Shown: positions 45,331 to 54,196 of the stretch, one piece after another
How positions within the stretch are numbered: position 1 is the first letter of the stretch
Layout: each line of letters begins with the position of its first letter
Source: Tidjanibacter sp.
GTDB taxonomy: Bacteria > Bacteroidota > Bacteroidia > Bacteroidales > Rikenellaceae
Assembly: GCA_017936605.1 (NCBI GenBank)
Contig: JAGBFH010000024.1
Span: 1-64,000 of the forward strand
Reading direction: 5' to 3'
Length of the DNA stretch: 64,000 bases
Notes under the pieces: model-generated
The model's input: the letters and a program-made list of their open reading frames with translations, nothing else
Database searches by the model: none
What the model was told of the DNA's origin: nothing
Position numbers and translations under genes: made by a program

Positions 45331-46570
45331 TCGGTTTGTTTGCTCTCGGTATCATTCGAGAGATTGTGAAATTGGTTATTATCCAGGTGACGGCCAGCAC
45401 CGCCAACGAAATTCCTATCAGATCGCCCACCCGTAGCTCCACAGGGTACTCCTCAATCAAAAAGGTGCTGCCGGGCATCTTTATGACCCCGAAGAGTATC
45501 TGCACCAGACAGACGGCGACTCCCAGCAGAACGCCCCCCACGATGCCTCGTGCGCCAATGAGCATACCCGAGAGGGTGAAGATGCGTGCCACAAAGCTGC
45601 GGCGGGCACCTATGGAGTAGAGGGTTGCGATGTCGTTCCTCTTCTCGGTGATGAGCATCACCAGTGAGCCAATAATCGTGGCCCCCGCAATGATGGTCAC
45701 CAGCAGCAGTATGAAGAAGATGCTCCACTTCTCAAACTTGGTGGCCTTGTAGAGTGCCTCGTTCACCTCATAGCGACTCTGCACCCTGAACTCCTCGCCG
45801 AGGCTCTTTTGCAGCCCTCGGGCCACGCGCTCGATGTTTCGGCCCTCCTCGACATCCACCGCCACCGCCGAGAGTCGGCCCTCACTCGTCAGGAACCTCT
45901 GGGCCCAGTCGAGCGAGGTGAAGATGTGGTTGGTGAGCGAGTTTGCCCTTTCGGAGAGGGTGCCTCCGTGGCGTAGGCTGTCGCTCTTGATGGCCGAGAT
46001 GGGCAGCAGGGGCGAGATGCTCTCTTTGCGCAAGGAGAGAATCTTGAGCGGAGCGTGAACGGCGGTGTTGCGCACCGAGAATCCGTCGGCAAAGATGTTG
46101 TCTATATCCCTGCCTACGACCACCCGTCGCAACTCACCCAAGGCTACCTGCCAACTGCCGTAGTAGAGCATTTCGGGCTCGGCGAGGGCCACAACCTGTG
46201 TGTAGTTCTCGTCGACACCGCGAAGCGTGGCAAAGGCCTGACGGCCGTGGTACTCCACCATAACGCTCTCCTCTATGTAGGGCGAAAAGTGGGCCACACC
46301 CTCCGCGCTCCCCAGAGCCTCCCAGTCGAGAGCCTCCTCTTTGAAGGTCTTTCCGCGGGTGGGGGTCACAATGATGTCGGCCTCGGTGGTGTCCGTAAGG
46401 CTACGGAGCAGGTTGTCGAACCCATTGTAGACCGACAGCAGGATGACCATCGCCGCCACCGCCACACCTATGGCCACGGAACTCACCGCTGCGGTGGTGT
46501 TAATCACCGAGAGCGACTTGCGCGAGCGCAGGTAGCGGCGTGCGAAGAGTATGTCGAGCCCCCCTTTCAT
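45314..46570 (-). CDS. FtsX/LolC-E-like ABC transporter permease
   Basis: The 418-aa protein has the LolC/LolE/MacB plan: an N-terminal membrane helix (VAIGVAVAAMVILLSVYNGF, about 32-51), a periplasmic domain to about 270, and three further helices (about 280-305, 325-360 and 378-402). The start FARRYLRSRKSLSVIN is the family's cytoplasmic lead. LolC/E proteins move lipoproteins to the outer membrane, fitting a genome rich in lipoproteins; the ATPase partner is not in this window. It lies 25 bases after rbfA. Confidence 0.88.
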   Translation of the reverse strand: MKGGLDILFARRYLRSRKSLSVINTTAAVSSVAIGVAVAAMVILLSVYNGFDNLLRSLTDTTEADIIVTPTRGKTFKEEALDWEALGSAEGVAHFSPYIEESVMVEYHGRQAFATLRGVDENYTQVVALAEPEMLYYGSWQVALGELRRVVVGRDIDNIFADGFSVRNTAVHAPLKILSLRKESISPLLPISAIKSDSLRHGGTLSERANSLTNHIFTSLDWAQRFLTSEGRLSAVAVDVEEGRNIERVARGLQKSLGEEFRVQSRYEVNEALYKATKFEKWSIFFILLLVTIIAGATIIGSLVMLITEKRNDIATLYSIGARRSFVARIFTLSGMLIGARGIVGGVLLGVAVCLVQILFGVIKMPGSTFLIEEYPVELRVGDLIGISLAVLAVTWIITNFTISRMIPRANKPNEARN

Positions 46571-46595
46571 TGTCGGTCGGTCTACATCCCGAAGG

Positions 46596-46949
46596 CTATT
46601 TTTTCAGAAGGTTGTCGATGTTCTCGATGTACTCCAGCGAGTCGTCGAGGAAGAAGGTAATCTCGGGCACCAGTCGCAGCTGATTCCTCAGTTTGGCACC
46701 CAGCAGTTTGCGAATCTTCCAGCTCTCGGCCTGAATACCCGCCATAATCTGCTCGTGGCGGTCGAAGGGGAAGATGCTTAGGTAGATGCGCGCGTGCTCC
46801 AAATCGGGGCTAACCCTCACGGTTGTCACCGACACAATCACACCTCTGACCAACTCGGCACACTCCTTCAGGAAGAGGTTGCTGATATCTTTCTGTATCT
46901 GACGAGCCACCTTCTGCTGTCGGGTGGACTCTCCAAAAGTGTTTTCCAT
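46596..46949 (-). CDS. rbfA: 30S ribosome-binding factor RbfA
   Basis: The 117-aa KH-like protein binds 16S rRNA during maturation of the small subunit. RQQKVARQIQKDISNLFL, VSVTTVRVSPDLEHARIYLSIF and LRNQLRLVPEITFFLDDSLEYIENID cover the three conserved parts. Gene order barrel - rbfA - permease is the one seen in many Bacteroidales. Confidence 0.93.
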   Translation of the reverse strand: MENTFGESTRQQKVARQIQKDISNLFLKECAELVRGVIVSVTTVRVSPDLEHARIYLSIFPFDRHEQIMAGIQAESWKIRKLLGAKLRNQLRLVPEITFFLDDSLEYIENIDNLLKK

Positions 46950-46987
46950 AAAGTGTTCTTTTGTTTATCTTTTTTTGCGTATTCTTC

Positions 46988-47824
46988 TTATTCTGTGATG
47001 ATTTCCGCCACCTCGCCTATATCCTCCACGAGTTCTGTGGGGATGGTGTCCAGTTTGGCGGCTCGTGCGGCTCTGCGCTGTGCGGGGCCGTGGGACCAGC
47101 TGCCCGAGTGGTTCCAGCGGTAGGCCACGCCGAGGCTGAAGTTGATGTTGTCCACAGGCGAGCGCAGGAACTGCGTGCCGAGGTAGATGGTCTTACGCTT
47201 GACGATGTCGGAGTAGCCGAAGTAGTAGCGTGCCTCGGCCATAACCTCTATGCGGCTGAAGTTGAGGCCCGCACCAAGTCCCACCACCAGGCCGTAGCCG
47301 AAGCGGTTGTCGCGCACCGTCTGCCACTCATAGTCGAACTCCTCCACCTTGCCCGTATCGTTGTTGATGTAGTACTCGATGGAGCCCTGCGAGAGGTTGT
47401 AGGAGAGCGTTGCGCCCGCATTGAGGAAGAGCCTCAGGCGGCCATCTAAGGCAAAGGCGTGGGGTTGCCACATAATGGGCACCGTTATGGAGTTGAAGTG
47501 GCGGCCATACATATACTGCTTGCTGTTCCTATCGAGCGCCGCATACTCAAAGCCGCGTTGCAGCACCTCGAGCTCCACGCACACGCCACCCGTGTAGTCA
47601 TCATAGAGGTAGGCGTTATCCTTGCCACCGCCATAGTAGACCCAGTAGAAACCTCCGTTCAGTTTGCCCCACACAGGTGGAGATGTCCAGTGGGGGTAGA
47701 GCCTCACATCGCCCTCGCCCCAGCCCCCCTTGAGGCCGAAATACTGCACCTGCGCCGAGGCCGTCTGGAGCCCCGCAAGGCCCACGAGCAACAGTAGTAG
47801 GTATGTCTTGAAAAGTCTATTCAT
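46988..47824 (-). CDS. Outer-membrane beta-barrel protein (PorT-like)
   Basis: The 278-aa protein has a signal peptide (QTASAQ, cut at about 25) and alternating hydrophobic strands typical of an eight-to-ten-stranded barrel (QYFGLKGGWGEG, LRLFLNAGATLSYNL, EVMAEARYYFGYSDI, INFSLGVAYRWNHS). It resembles the outer-membrane barrel family that includes PorT. The tail after about 245 is charged and probably soluble. Function unknown. It lies 67 bases after the Ig-like lipoprotein gene. Confidence 0.78.
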   Translation of the reverse strand: MNRLFKTYLLLLLVGLAGLQTASAQVQYFGLKGGWGEGDVRLYPHWTSPPVWGKLNGGFYWVYYGGGKDNAYLYDDYTGGVCVELEVLQRGFEYAALDRNSKQYMYGRHFNSITVPIMWQPHAFALDGRLRLFLNAGATLSYNLSQGSIEYYINNDTGKVEEFDYEWQTVRDNRFGYGLVVGLGAGLNFSRIEVMAEARYYFGYSDIVKRKTIYLGTQFLRSPVDNINFSLGVAYRWNHSGSWSHGPAQRRAARAAKLDTIPTELVEDIGEVAEIITE

Positions 47825-47891
47825 CGTTTTTTTGCATTCAGCATTCAGCGTTCAGCTGTCAGCTTTTTTTAATAATCTGATATCGGTTTCT

Positions 47892-50012
47892 TTAGCGGCC
47901 TACGGAGTTTACGGCGCTCTTCATAGAGCTCATACCCGACGAGAAGCCGCCCAGACCGCCGCCCTGCTGCTCCTTCTCCCTCTTGAGGGCCTCCTGGCGC
48001 TTCTTCTCCCTCTCCTCGAGGAGCTTCTGGAGCCTTACGGCCTCCGTCTTGCGCAACTGCTCATTGACGCTCTCGAAGGTTATGGGCTTGAAGAGATTGT
48101 TGGCGTCTATGGCAATCTCAATCTCCCAGTTGGCCTTGACCTCAATGAGCTCCTCGCCCTTGGGGTCCACATAGGGCTCCGTGCGCTCGGGCTGGCGGCG
48201 CTCAATCAGATTGCCGGTATCCCACTTGCCGTTGGCGTTGCCGTCCTCCAGAACGGCGAGTTTCACCTTGCCGGGGGTCACATAGTTGAAGCGATAGGTG
48301 CCCGTAGTGGCATTCTTCACCTCCGCGAGGGTCTTGCCCGACTCGTTCTTGAGGTAGATGACATAGTTGGCCTCGGGGCTCTTGCCCTGAATCTTCACAA
48401 TCACAACGCCATACTTCTCGGGGTCGAGGGTCACATAGTCGTTGCGCAGTGTGTCGTTGGACTCGCCCGCCACATTGCGGAACGCGCCCGCAGGCACCAC
48501 GAGTTTATACTTCTTCTTGGGCTGCCAGTCGGCCTTCAGGTGCCAAACCTTCATATCGAGGCTGTCGCAGAAGAGCTCATAGTCGATGGTGGGCAGCTCC
48601 GAGAGGTCCTCCGAGATGCTCTCCACGCCCCTCTTCTTGGCCTCCTTCTCCCTCTCCTCGGCGAGCTTCTTCTCCTCCTCGGGGGAGAGCGCATCGCCCG
48701 CCACGCGCAACTCGAGTGCGGCCGTATCGACCGCCACCAGAGGCATAGCAAACTTAAAGGTCACGGTCTTCTCGGGGTTCAGCTCGCCCTTGCTCACCTC
48801 CACCGAGAAGGGGTTTTTCTTCACAGGGGGCACATACTCCACGCTATCCTTCAGCGCCTGCTCCATCTTCTTCTCCTCCTCCTCGCGGGCCTTCTTCTCC
48901 TCCTTGCTCTCGATGTACTTCCACACCAGCGACAGCTTGGCCGTATCGGGCACAAGGTTATTGACCGAGTCGTGTTTCATATAGACCACGCGGCCCCTCA
49001 GGGTGTCACCCAGACGCTCGGCGGGCACATTGAGCCAGTAGTTCACCGTATCCCTATCTCTGGTGACATACTCGGTCACTATCTCGCTCTGGTCGATGCT
49101 GTCAATCGCAAAGTCGAGCACCTCGGGCCAGGGGGCACCGAAGAAGAGTGTCACCTTATGACGGCTCTCGCGCTTGGACTCCGAGAGGGTCTGGCGCTGA
49201 AACCTGCCGTCGGTGAACATCTGGAAGTAGAGCTGTGGCTCGGCTGTGAGGTAGTGGCGCGTGGTGTCGTACCACACCTTGAAGTCGGGCTCGCTCAAGG
49301 GGTTGTGTATCGTGTCGAGGAAACCTACCATATCGGTCTCGGGGTCGTAGGTGAAGTTGTTGTTCTTGTCCTCGATGGCGTAAATCTTATAGTCTATGGG
49401 CTTGAGGTTCTGGGCGATGAAGATGCCGTTGCCACCTGCACGAGCCACCACTGCGGGCTTATACTTGAATAGTATGGAGTCGTACTCGGGGATGGAGTCC
49501 ACCTCGGCGGGGTAGAAGAAGATGAGCGAGTTGCTCACACTGTCGCCCTTGCTGGCACTCACCGTATAGCCGCTCATAACCATCGAGTCTATCTCGCTGC
49601 CCGTGGAGAAGACATAGCGCAGACCGCTCAGGCGGTTGCCCTCGTTGTTGTCCACAATGGAGTTGCCGAAGTTCAGCGCGTAGGTCTGATTCTCCTCGAG
49701 GGTGTCGAGGATGGTGATGCGGATACCCTTACCACTCGTGGTGACGGTGGGGGTCTTCTTCATCATTGGCGAGGTGAAGAACTCCTTTTGCTGGTCCTTG
49801 ATTTGGACATACTCGTTGAAGCCGATGTATATCTCCTTGCCGGTGAAATTGGTGGTCCCAAACCCGGGCATAGCACTCACAACAATGGGCGGCAGCGTGT
49901 CCTTAGGGCCACCCTGCAAGGTCGCCACATTGGCACAACGCCACAGCAGACTGCTCGCAAACAGCACCACTGTCGCCAACTGCAAAAATCTCTTAACCAA
50001 CTTTTCGTTCAT
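47892..50012 (-). CDS. Ig-like (Big_5) domain lipoprotein, conserved in Bacteroidales
   Basis: The 706-aa protein has a hydrophobic signal ending SLLWRC (Cys26), then ANVATLQGGPKDTLPP, the hallmark start of a conserved Bacteroidales lipoprotein family. An N-terminal Ig-like domain with the bacterial Big_5 pattern (GKEIYIGFNEYVQI, ILDTLEENQTYALNFG) covers about 40-140. Glu/Lys-rich helical stretches (about 385-410 and 490-510) separate further beta domains. The C-terminal 60 residues are coiled-coil-like, then Gly/Ser-rich. Function unknown. Copy A3 of the hairpin leader element lies just upstream of its start. Confidence 0.8.
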   Translation of the reverse strand: MNEKLVKRFLQLATVVLFASSLLWRCANVATLQGGPKDTLPPIVVSAMPGFGTTNFTGKEIYIGFNEYVQIKDQQKEFFTSPMMKKTPTVTTSGKGIRITILDTLEENQTYALNFGNSIVDNNEGNRLSGLRYVFSTGSEIDSMVMSGYTVSASKGDSVSNSLIFFYPAEVDSIPEYDSILFKYKPAVVARAGGNGIFIAQNLKPIDYKIYAIEDKNNNFTYDPETDMVGFLDTIHNPLSEPDFKVWYDTTRHYLTAEPQLYFQMFTDGRFQRQTLSESKRESRHKVTLFFGAPWPEVLDFAIDSIDQSEIVTEYVTRDRDTVNYWLNVPAERLGDTLRGRVVYMKHDSVNNLVPDTAKLSLVWKYIESKEEKKAREEEEKKMEQALKDSVEYVPPVKKNPFSVEVSKGELNPEKTVTFKFAMPLVAVDTAALELRVAGDALSPEEEKKLAEEREKEAKKRGVESISEDLSELPTIDYELFCDSLDMKVWHLKADWQPKKKYKLVVPAGAFRNVAGESNDTLRNDYVTLDPEKYGVVIVKIQGKSPEANYVIYLKNESGKTLAEVKNATTGTYRFNYVTPGKVKLAVLEDGNANGKWDTGNLIERRQPERTEPYVDPKGEELIEVKANWEIEIAIDANNLFKPITFESVNEQLRKTEAVRLQKLLEEREKKRQEALKREKEQQGGGLGGFSSGMSSMKSAVNSVGR

Positions 50013-50058
50013 TCTCTCTTTTTGTTTTCGCTTTTTTCGCGCCTTTTTGCGCCTTTTC

Positions 50059-50175
50059 GCAGCTTTTTGTAAAAAGCTGCACCAAAAACTTTTGGGAGAT
50101 ACTTCGTATCTCTGTAACCGTATGTCGTAATTCTACCTACCGCCTTGCTTCGGAATCCCAGTGCCCGCCGTGGCC
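50059..50175 (-). repeat. Dispersed hairpin leader element, copy A3
   Basis: Read on the minus strand it has CACTGGGATTCCGAAG, AAGGCGGTAGGTAGAA, ACATACGGTTACA, the stem-loop GAGATAC-GAA-GTATCTC (50096-50112), AAAAGTTTTTGG and the stem GCAGCTTTTT/AAAAAGCTGC (50059-50080). The start codon of the Ig-like lipoprotein lies 47 bases further on, across purine-rich sequence. Confidence 0.8.
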
Positions 50176-50192
50176 GATGCCACTTTTAATTT

Positions 50193-50232
50193 CCTTTTGG
50201 CCCTTTTGGCCCTTTTGGCCCCTTCGGCCCTT
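50193..50232. repeat. GGCCCTTTT tandem repeat
   Basis: Four units of the type GGCCCTTTT lie between leader element A3 and the folK stop codon. The same units occur in the composite clusters. Confidence 0.65.
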
Positions 50233-50234
50233 TC

Positions 50235-50732
50235 TCAACTCTCCTTCTCCATCATCTCCTCAAAGAGGGTGTGTATGGTCTTGCGCAGGGTGGGGTGAAT
50301 CTTGTCGGGGGCAATCTCGTTCAGGGGGCGCAGCACAAAGTCCCTATCCTGAATCAGGGGGTGGGGGATTTTGAGCGTGGGGGTGTCGATAACCTCGTCG
50401 TCGTAGAAGAGGATGTCGATATCTATTGCGCGGGGAGCGAAGGGCTCGCCAGTCTGGGCCTTGATGCGTGCCTCCTCCTGACGGTCGCGGCCGAGCTTCT
50501 GCTCTATCTCCATCACCTTCTCCAGCAGCTCCTCGGGCGAGAAGTCGGTGTCGAGGATGATGGCCTGGTTGTAGAAGTTGTCCGACGAGGTGAAGCCCCA
50601 AGCCTTGCTCTCGTAGCTGTGGGAGCAGCGCAGGATGATGCCCAAGTTCTTGTTTATCTCCTGCTGTGCGCGACGCAGTGTGTCCTTCACATCGCCCACA
50701 TTACCTCCTGTTATAATTATCGCTTTTGCCAT
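50235..50732 (-). CDS. folK: 2-amino-4-hydroxy-6-hydroxymethyldihydropteridine diphosphokinase
   Basis: The 165-aa enzyme transfers pyrophosphate from ATP to hydroxymethyl-dihydropterin in folate synthesis. Family motifs are clear: ITGGNVGDVKDTL at the start, PRAIDIDILFYDD (metal-binding Asp pair) and IPHPLIQDRDFVLRPLNEIAP. It lies 55 bases downstream of holB on the same strand. Confidence 0.95.
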   Translation of the reverse strand: MAKAIIITGGNVGDVKDTLRRAQQEINKNLGIILRCSHSYESKAWGFTSSDNFYNQAIILDTDFSPEELLEKVMEIEQKLGRDRQEEARIKAQTGEPFAPRAIDIDILFYDDEVIDTPTLKIPHPLIQDRDFVLRPLNEIAPDKIHPTLRKTIHTLFEEMMEKES

Positions 50733-50787
50733 ATCTTTTGTTGTGTTATTGTTTTGTAGTTTATAAGGTTTATTTTCGTTGTAGTTG

Positions 50788-51918
50788 TTATCCCCTCATT
50801 GCTATCAGCTTGCTGGTGGCCAGGGCAAAGTGTGAGAGCACCATTCGAGGGTTGCCGTTCTGGGCGAGGTCCCTCAGGGCGCGTTCCATCTCGGCCACCA
50901 GAGCCTCCACATTGTGGTTGGCCACATAGGGTGCAAACTTCAGGCAGAACTCCCTCTCGGCGCCCCATAGGTGGCTGATGTTCTCCATTCCGGCGGTGAG
51001 CATATAGCTCTCGCGGATGAGCCCTAAGGCGTACTCGAAGAAGTTTTTTTGCGCCTCACGACCTGCCGAGGCCAGCTGCTCGGCCCAGTCGAAGAGCTCC
51101 AGGTGACGGTTGCTGAACGACAGACGCATAAGCCTCGTGAAGAGCTCGAAGTTGTCGGTCTGGGCTGCGCCCTCGGTGCTGAGCACGCGGCGCAGGGCTA
51201 TGACGGAGCCGTCGGCTATGCGTGCGGCAGCCGCGGCGCTCTCGGGGGTGGCACCGAGCCTCTCGACGGCATAGGCGGCCAGTTCTTCGGGCTCTATGCG
51301 ACCCACATTTATGGGCTGTGTGCGCGAGATGATGGTGTCCAGGAGTTGCTCGGGGTGCTCGGTGATGAGCATAAAGAGGGTCTTCTCCCAGGGCTCCTCG
51401 AGAATCTTCAGCAGGGTGTTGGCGGCCTCGCGGTTCATACGCTCGGGAAGCCAGATGATGACGCTCTTGAACTCGCCCTCGAAGGCCTTGAAGGAGAGCT
51501 TGCGGATGATGTTGTCGGCCTCCTTCTTGGGGATTATGCCCTGTGAGTTGTTAGCCTCGATAGCCTCATACCAATCCTTCTCGTCGAAGATTGCGTCGTG
51601 GGCCCTCACGAACTCCCTCCACTCGCCAATGAAGGAGTCGCTTGTGGGGTTCTTTGTGGGGTTCACGATGGGGAAGGTGAAGTGCATATCGGGGTGGGCG
51701 AGTGCCTCAATCTGCACACACGAAGGGCACTTGCCGCAGGGCTCACCCCCCTCACGGTGTGGGCAGTGGAGATATTGGATGTAGGCCAAGGCCACCTGAA
51801 GCGTGCCCCAACCACACTCACCCACAATGAGTTGGGCGTGGCTTACGCGGCCGGTGTCGATGTTCCGACGCAGGGTTTCGAGCAACTCTTTGTGACCTAT
51901 CACTTGGCTAAACTTCAT
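50788..51918 (-). CDS. holB: DNA polymerase III subunit delta prime
   Basis: The 376-aa clamp-loader subunit has an AAA+ fold with a degenerate nucleotide site (GECGWGTL in place of Walker A), which fits delta prime, an ATPase-dead subunit. CPHREGGEPCGKCPSC at about 51-66 is the zinc-binding module. LFMLITEHPEQLLDTIISRTQ includes the SRT/SRC motif that acts on the neighbouring subunit. DnaX, its partner, is encoded at the right end of the window. Confidence 0.92.
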   Translation of the reverse strand: MKFSQVIGHKELLETLRRNIDTGRVSHAQLIVGECGWGTLQVALAYIQYLHCPHREGGEPCGKCPSCVQIEALAHPDMHFTFPIVNPTKNPTSDSFIGEWREFVRAHDAIFDEKDWYEAIEANNSQGIIPKKEADNIIRKLSFKAFEGEFKSVIIWLPERMNREAANTLLKILEEPWEKTLFMLITEHPEQLLDTIISRTQPINVGRIEPEELAAYAVERLGATPESAAAAARIADGSVIALRRVLSTEGAAQTDNFELFTRLMRLSFSNRHLELFDWAEQLASAGREAQKNFFEYALGLIRESYMLTAGMENISHLWGAEREFCLKFAPYVANHNVEALVAEMERALRDLAQNGNPRMVLSHFALATSKLIAMRG

Positions 51919-51951
51919 CTCTTTGCACTTTTAGGGTTGATATGCAAACAA

Positions 51952-51959
51952 CAAAGATA
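51952..51959 (-). promoter_or_regulatory. -7 box for holB-folK
   Basis: TATCTTTG on the minus strand, 34 bases upstream of the holB start. Confidence 0.6.
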
Positions 51960-52106
51960 CAAGAATAACTCGAAACTGCATTAAAAAAACTATGTTTTTT
52001 TCTCGCGCCCACAAGTGGCGGGCGGTTTTGTGGCACGAAACGGGTGGTGGGGATGTTCGGTTGTGCGGTAAGGAGTGGCCACAATCATTAGTCACCACCG
52101 TTGAGG

Positions 52107-52140
52107 CAAAAAAATCGTGGGTTACAAATCGTAACCCACG
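52107..52140 (-). terminator. Terminator of the rlmN-flippase-dut operon
   Basis: CGTGGGTTAC pairs with GTAACCCACG around five bases. ATTTTTTTG follows on the minus strand, about 80 bases past the dut stop. The rest of the 301-base gap (51919-52219) holds the holB promoter and no gene that I can see. Confidence 0.85.
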
Positions 52141-52219
52141 AAAGCTGTCATTAGAATATTTGTGTCTATAAGTCAGTGGTAGATAGTTGGTTGACTGCTG
52201 CAACCAACCGAAAGCCTCG

Positions 52220-52651
52220 CTATTTGCCAGTGCTGCCGAAGCCGCCGGTGCCGCGAGAGGTGTCGGAGAGCTCCTCGGAGGCCTCCCACTCCACCTGGGC
52301 GTGCTGTGCTACAACAAGTTGCGCTATGCGCTCGCCGTCGTTGATGGTGAACTCGTCGGACGAGAGGTTGGCCAGGATGACCTTCACCTCGCCTCGGTAG
52401 TCGGCATCAATGGTGCCAGGGGCGTTCAGCACGGTGAGGCCATACTTGGCGGCCAGGCCGCTGCGAGGCCTTACCTGCATCTCATAGCCTGCGGGTAACT
52501 CCACAAAGAGGCCTGTGGGGATGAGTGCGCGTGCGAGGGGTTTCAGGGTGACGGGCTCATCGAGGTTGGCCCTTACATCCATACCTGCCGACAGCGGGGT
52601 CTCATAGCGGGGCAGGTCGTGGTGGGAGCGGTTGATAACTTTCACTTTCAT
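52220..52651 (-). CDS. dut: dUTP diphosphatase
   Basis: The 143-aa trimeric enzyme hydrolyses dUTP to dUMP, which keeps uracil out of DNA. All five motifs are present: [41 protein letters not shown] and the C-terminal [11 protein letters not shown]. It is the last of a three-gene operon, 21 bases after the flippase gene. Confidence 0.96.
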   Translation of the reverse strand: MKVKVINRSHHDLPRYETPLSAGMDVRANLDEPVTLKPLARALIPTGLFVELPAGYEMQVRPRSGLAAKYGLTVLNAPGTIDADYRGEVKVILANLSSDEFTINDGERIAQLVVAQHAQVEWEASEELSDTSRGTGGFGSTGK

Positions 52652-52672
52652 AGTTATAGGGTCTTTGGATTA

Positions 52673-54184
52673 CTATTTTCGTCGCAAAACGGAGCGCACA
52701 AGGCCTCCGATGTTTATCTTCTCGCGGCGCACAGCATAGATAAGGAACAGCACAAGCATTGCTCCATTAATCAGGTATTTAAGCACTGGCGCAAGTTGTG
52801 CGGTGAGGAGTGAGATGCCCCACAAAACGGCCGTTATGGCCACATAGGAGAAGATTACTTTCAGATTGTAAGGTATGGGGTAGTGCTTCTGCCCGAGGCG
52901 GTAGCTCACAACGACCATTGCCATCTCGCACATAACCCTCGCCAAGGCCGCACCGGCATAGCCGAGCGTGGGCACCAAGAGGATGTTGAAAACAACGGTG
53001 AAGATGAGGCCCGTACCCGTAATCCAGATGGCATATTTGGTCGCCCCCGTCTGCTTGTACCAGAAGGAGAGGTTGAGCACCACGCCACTCAGGGCGTTGC
53101 CCACCAGAATCATAGGCAGGATGTACATACCCTCCCTAAATTCGGGGCCTACTATCAGGGCAAAGAGGTCGCTGAAGAGTGTGATAAATAGGAAGATAGC
53201 AAGGCTCACTATCACAAAATATTTCATAACCTCGGCGTTGGAGTTCTTGAACTCGTCCTTCTTGAACTCCGACAGGAAGAAGGGCTCGGCAGCCATTCGG
53301 TACATCTGCGTGAAGAGCAGCATCACCACGCCAATCTTCACCACCGCGCCATAGACACCCAGTGCTGCGAGGCTCTCCTCGGCGGGCATCAGGAACTTAA
53401 TCATCTGGCGGTCAATAAATTCGTTGGCTGTGCCCGCTATGCCACTAACCAGTAGCGGCAGCGAGTAGAGGAATATTGTTCGGAGTCTTTTCCACTCGAT
53501 TTTTGGGGCCACACCTCGGCACGAAAAGAGTAGCAAAACAAAGGTAATGGCGCTTGCTATGAGGTTGGCAACCAGAGCCCAAATGGGGCTTGTGGGGCTC
53601 ATTACCTCACTATACCAACCCTCAACAGTGGGGCTTTCGACGGCGTAGAACCACAAGCAGAGTCCGATGTTGATGACGACCGAGAGGGTCCTCAGAACCA
53701 CATAGCGCACCGCCCTGCCCTCCTGCCTGAGGCGTGCAAAGGGGATTGCTCCGGCCACATCGAAAAAGACAATGAGTCCCATCAGCCACACATAAAGCAG
53801 CGGCTCTTGAGGTGCCTGGTAGCCCACATTGAGCGAGTTGTAGCCCAGAAGGCCTGCAAGCTCATTGTCAAATGTAAAGGTCAGGGCCAAAAATGCGGTT
53901 GCAGCCAAAAGTACCGCACCCCAGGTTGTGCCATAGACCCTCTTGCGCTCTGCGGCATCGGTGGCCTTGGCCGCAAAGCGGAAGTAGCCGCTCTCCATAC
54001 CCATCGTGAGGACCACCAGGGCAAAGGGGATGAGGGAGTAGATGTCGGTCAGGATACCATACTCCGCAGGGTCCATAATGCGGGTGTAGTAGGGGACCAG
54101 CAGGTAGTTGAGCAGTCGTGCCACAACGCTGCTTATGCCATAGATGGCCACTTGGCCTGCAAGTTTCGTTAGATTAGCTGCCAT
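52673..54184 (-). CDS. Polysaccharide flippase (Wzx/MurJ-like superfamily)
   Basis: The 503-aa integral membrane protein has about twelve to fourteen hydrophobic segments. Its N-terminal part, QVAIYGISSVVARLLNYLLVPYYTRIMDPAEYG, is the mark of oligosaccharide flippases (first and last part cited at residues 9-24 and 27-41). Such proteins carry lipid-linked sugars across the inner membrane for surface polysaccharides. No glycosyltransferase genes lie next to it. It follows rlmN by 12 bases. Confidence 0.9.
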   Translation of the reverse strand: MAANLTKLAGQVAIYGISSVVARLLNYLLVPYYTRIMDPAEYGILTDIYSLIPFALVVLTMGMESGYFRFAAKATDAAERKRVYGTTWGAVLLAATAFLALTFTFDNELAGLLGYNSLNVGYQAPQEPLLYVWLMGLIVFFDVAGAIPFARLRQEGRAVRYVVLRTLSVVINIGLCLWFYAVESPTVEGWYSEVMSPTSPIWALVANLIASAITFVLLLFSCRGVAPKIEWKRLRTIFLYSLPLLVSGIAGTANEFIDRQMIKFLMPAEESLAALGVYGAVVKIGVVMLLFTQMYRMAAEPFFLSEFKKDEFKNSNAEVMKYFVIVSLAIFLFITLFSDLFALIVGPEFREGMYILPMILVGNALSGVVLNLSFWYKQTGATKYAIWITGTGLIFTVVFNILLVPTLGYAGAALARVMCEMAMVVVSYRLGQKHYPIPYNLKVIFSYVAITAVLWGISLLTAQLAPVLKYLINGAMLVLFLIYAVRREKINIGGLVRSVLRRK

Positions 54185-54196
54185 TGTTGTTGGTGT